From Acinetobacter sp. ANC 4204 (GTDB lineage: Bacteria > Pseudomonadota > Gammaproteobacteria > Pseudomonadales > Moraxellaceae), in NCBI RefSeq assembly GCF_002135205.1, contig NZ_NEFZ01000007.1, positions 1 through 64,000 of the forward strand: 64,000 nt of DNA, given 5' to 3'. Made by a program: the position numbers and the translations under genes. Below are positions 63,144 through 64,000 of this stretch, in pieces. Within the stretch, counting starts at the first letter, position 1, and every line of letters begins with the position of its first letter. The notes under the pieces are model-generated. The model was not told where the DNA came from and made no database searches. It worked only from the letters and a program-made list of their open reading frames with translations.

Positions 63144-63960
63144 TACCCAATACAAGTCCAATCGCTGTTGCGGGCTTCAGCTTTTCTTTAAATAAAACCA
63201 GTCCGCTCAGCACACCTAAAAGTACCACCATAATATTCATGCCCGCAAAAACCACCGCAGGGCTGTCCTTGAGTAGCAGATGTGCTTTGACATACAGTGC
63301 GATATTGGCAAAGTTCAACACGCCAAGACATAAACCAGCCACAACGTTTTTGGTTAAGCCGACATTTTTTGTGGTCACGGCAACATAGCTAACTGACAAT
63401 AAAAATGCACAAATAAACATCAGGTTTAATGCAACAGAAAATTGGACACCTAAGCCTGTAGTATATTTGAGTAAAATGTCTATCAGCGCATAACCAAACC
63501 AAACAAGTGCTAAATACCATACAGCCTGCTTTTGCCCCTCTCCGCCACCCGATGCATTGGTAAATAAAATGCACATCACGGCAGCAAGACCTAACCCTAC
63601 CCCAACAATTTTCAGCTGATTAAACTGTTCTTGAAAAATAAAATAAGCCGCCAATAAGGACAAAATTACCGATAAGCGTTGTGCGATTTCTGTTTTGACA
63701 ATACCTGCATATTGCAAAGACTTGGCTAAAAATAAAAATACACTCGGCAACAAGACACCGAGGGCAACAATTAACCACCAAGGCGTATTTGAAATAGAAA
63801 CGTGGCTAAGGTCAGGTTTAAACCAGAAATAGCACAACAAACTGGCTGAAGCATAGTTCCAGCTGATCATCTGAATTGGATCAAAGCCTTTGTTTTTACC
63901 CCATTTTAAAAGAATGGAGACCACCACACTACAACAGGCCGCAGCAAATATCAGTTCCAT
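63103..63960 (-). CDS. EamA/DMT-family transporter
   Basis: The 285-aa integral membrane protein has about ten hydrophobic segments arranged as two EamA repeats (about 1-130 and 145-283). The first repeat starts ELIFAAACCSVVVSILLKWGKNKGFDPIQMISWNYASASLLCYFW. Each repeat ends with a conserved region: IVKTEIAQRLSVILSLLAAYFIFQEQFNQLKIVGVGLGLAAVMCILF and the corresponding VVFAGMNIMVVLLGVLSGLVLFKEKLKPATAIGLVLGITSVVCLAYAMS. It is a drug/metabolite exporter type; the substrate is unknown. The start codon is 40 bases from the window edge, with AAGAGTG upstream. Confidence 0.88.
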   Translation of the reverse strand: MELIFAAACCSVVVSILLKWGKNKGFDPIQMISWNYASASLLCYFWFKPDLSHVSISNTPWWLIVALGVLLPSVFLFLAKSLQYAGIVKTEIAQRLSVILSLLAAYFIFQEQFNQLKIVGVGLGLAAVMCILFTNASGGGEGQKQAVWYLALVWFGYALIDILLKYTTGLGVQFSVALNLMFICAFLLSVSYVAVTTKNVGLTKNVVAGLCLGVLNFANIALYVKAHLLLKDSPAVVFAGMNIMVVLLGVLSGLVLFKEKLKPATAIGLVLGITSVVCLAYAMSV

Positions 63961-64000
63961 AGCACACTCTTATTATTGTCGCCTTGAATATAAACACACA

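Overview
The window is a 64 kb piece of a low-GC gammaproteobacterial chromosome, and gene content and gene order point to Acinetobacter. Supporting signs are a catechol-branch thiolase followed directly by an enol-lactonase, aroQ-accB-accC, a split Rut pyrimidine operon, a stearoyl-CoA-type desaturase with its own ferredoxin reductase, a PilU-like ATPase, and ppiB-lpxH separated by a short palindromic repeat. I see no rRNA, tRNA, CRISPR array, phage module or intact insertion sequence. I do not assign a species.

Layout. 1-4.4 kb: end of a beta-ketoadipate operon, a 1 kb gene-poor gap, then aroQ-accB-accC. 5-10.3 kb (minus strand): an operon of two DUF1989 proteins and a large biotin carboxylase annotated by homology as urea carboxylase. 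It is preceded by a clear guanidine-I (ykkC) riboswitch and a sigma-54 promoter, so it is better read as guanidine carboxylase plus carboxyguanidine deiminase; no allophanate hydrolase is adjacent. 10.3-15 kb: a LysR regulator, a thiolase divergent from a TetR regulator, and cysK. 15-21.4 kb (minus): uracil degradation, rutA-B-C-F-G plus a hydroxyisobutyrate-dehydrogenase-like gene, with rutD as a separate unit upstream. rutA also has a sigma-54 promoter whose core is nearly identical to the guanidine one. The two operons therefore form a nitrogen-scavenging neighbourhood.

21.8-36 kb: a BigR-like persulfide-sensing ArsR regulator with a SulP transporter, then SstT, DUF1275, DUF2058, a YbdG-type mechanosensitive channel, an ABC exporter, an AraC regulator, gcvH, an MFS transporter and a PilU-like ATPase. 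35.4-36.8 kb: a DAHP synthase with an elaborate leader. It has an 18-codon aromatic leader peptide with a classic terminator/antiterminator, followed by a second 34-codon peptide with ten aromatic residues in its first twenty codons, ending just before a hairpin next to the aroG ribosome binding site. 37-49 kb: a PAS-GGDEF-EAL protein, desaturase plus reductase, glutathione-dependent formaldehyde dehydrogenase, a phospholipase D family lipoprotein and several smaller genes.

49.4-54.3 kb: an SDR / histidine phosphatase / APH-type kinase / acyl-CoA dehydrogenase operon with a divergent LysR regulator; it resembles the kinase-plus-dehydrogenase logic of ACAD10/ACAD11 for hydroxy-acid catabolism. 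54.8-64 kb: an LRAT-fold protein, an SRPBCC protein, a bestrophin-like channel, glnS, ppiB, lpxH, an AraC regulator, a PEBP-family protein, a nitroreductase, a small CxxC protein and a DMT transporter.

The most notable items are regulatory: the tandem aromatic leader peptides upstream of DAHP synthase, and the combination of sigma-54 promoter and guanidine-I riboswitch upstream of the carboxylase operon. All function calls come from reading the sequence and recalling families; no database search was run.
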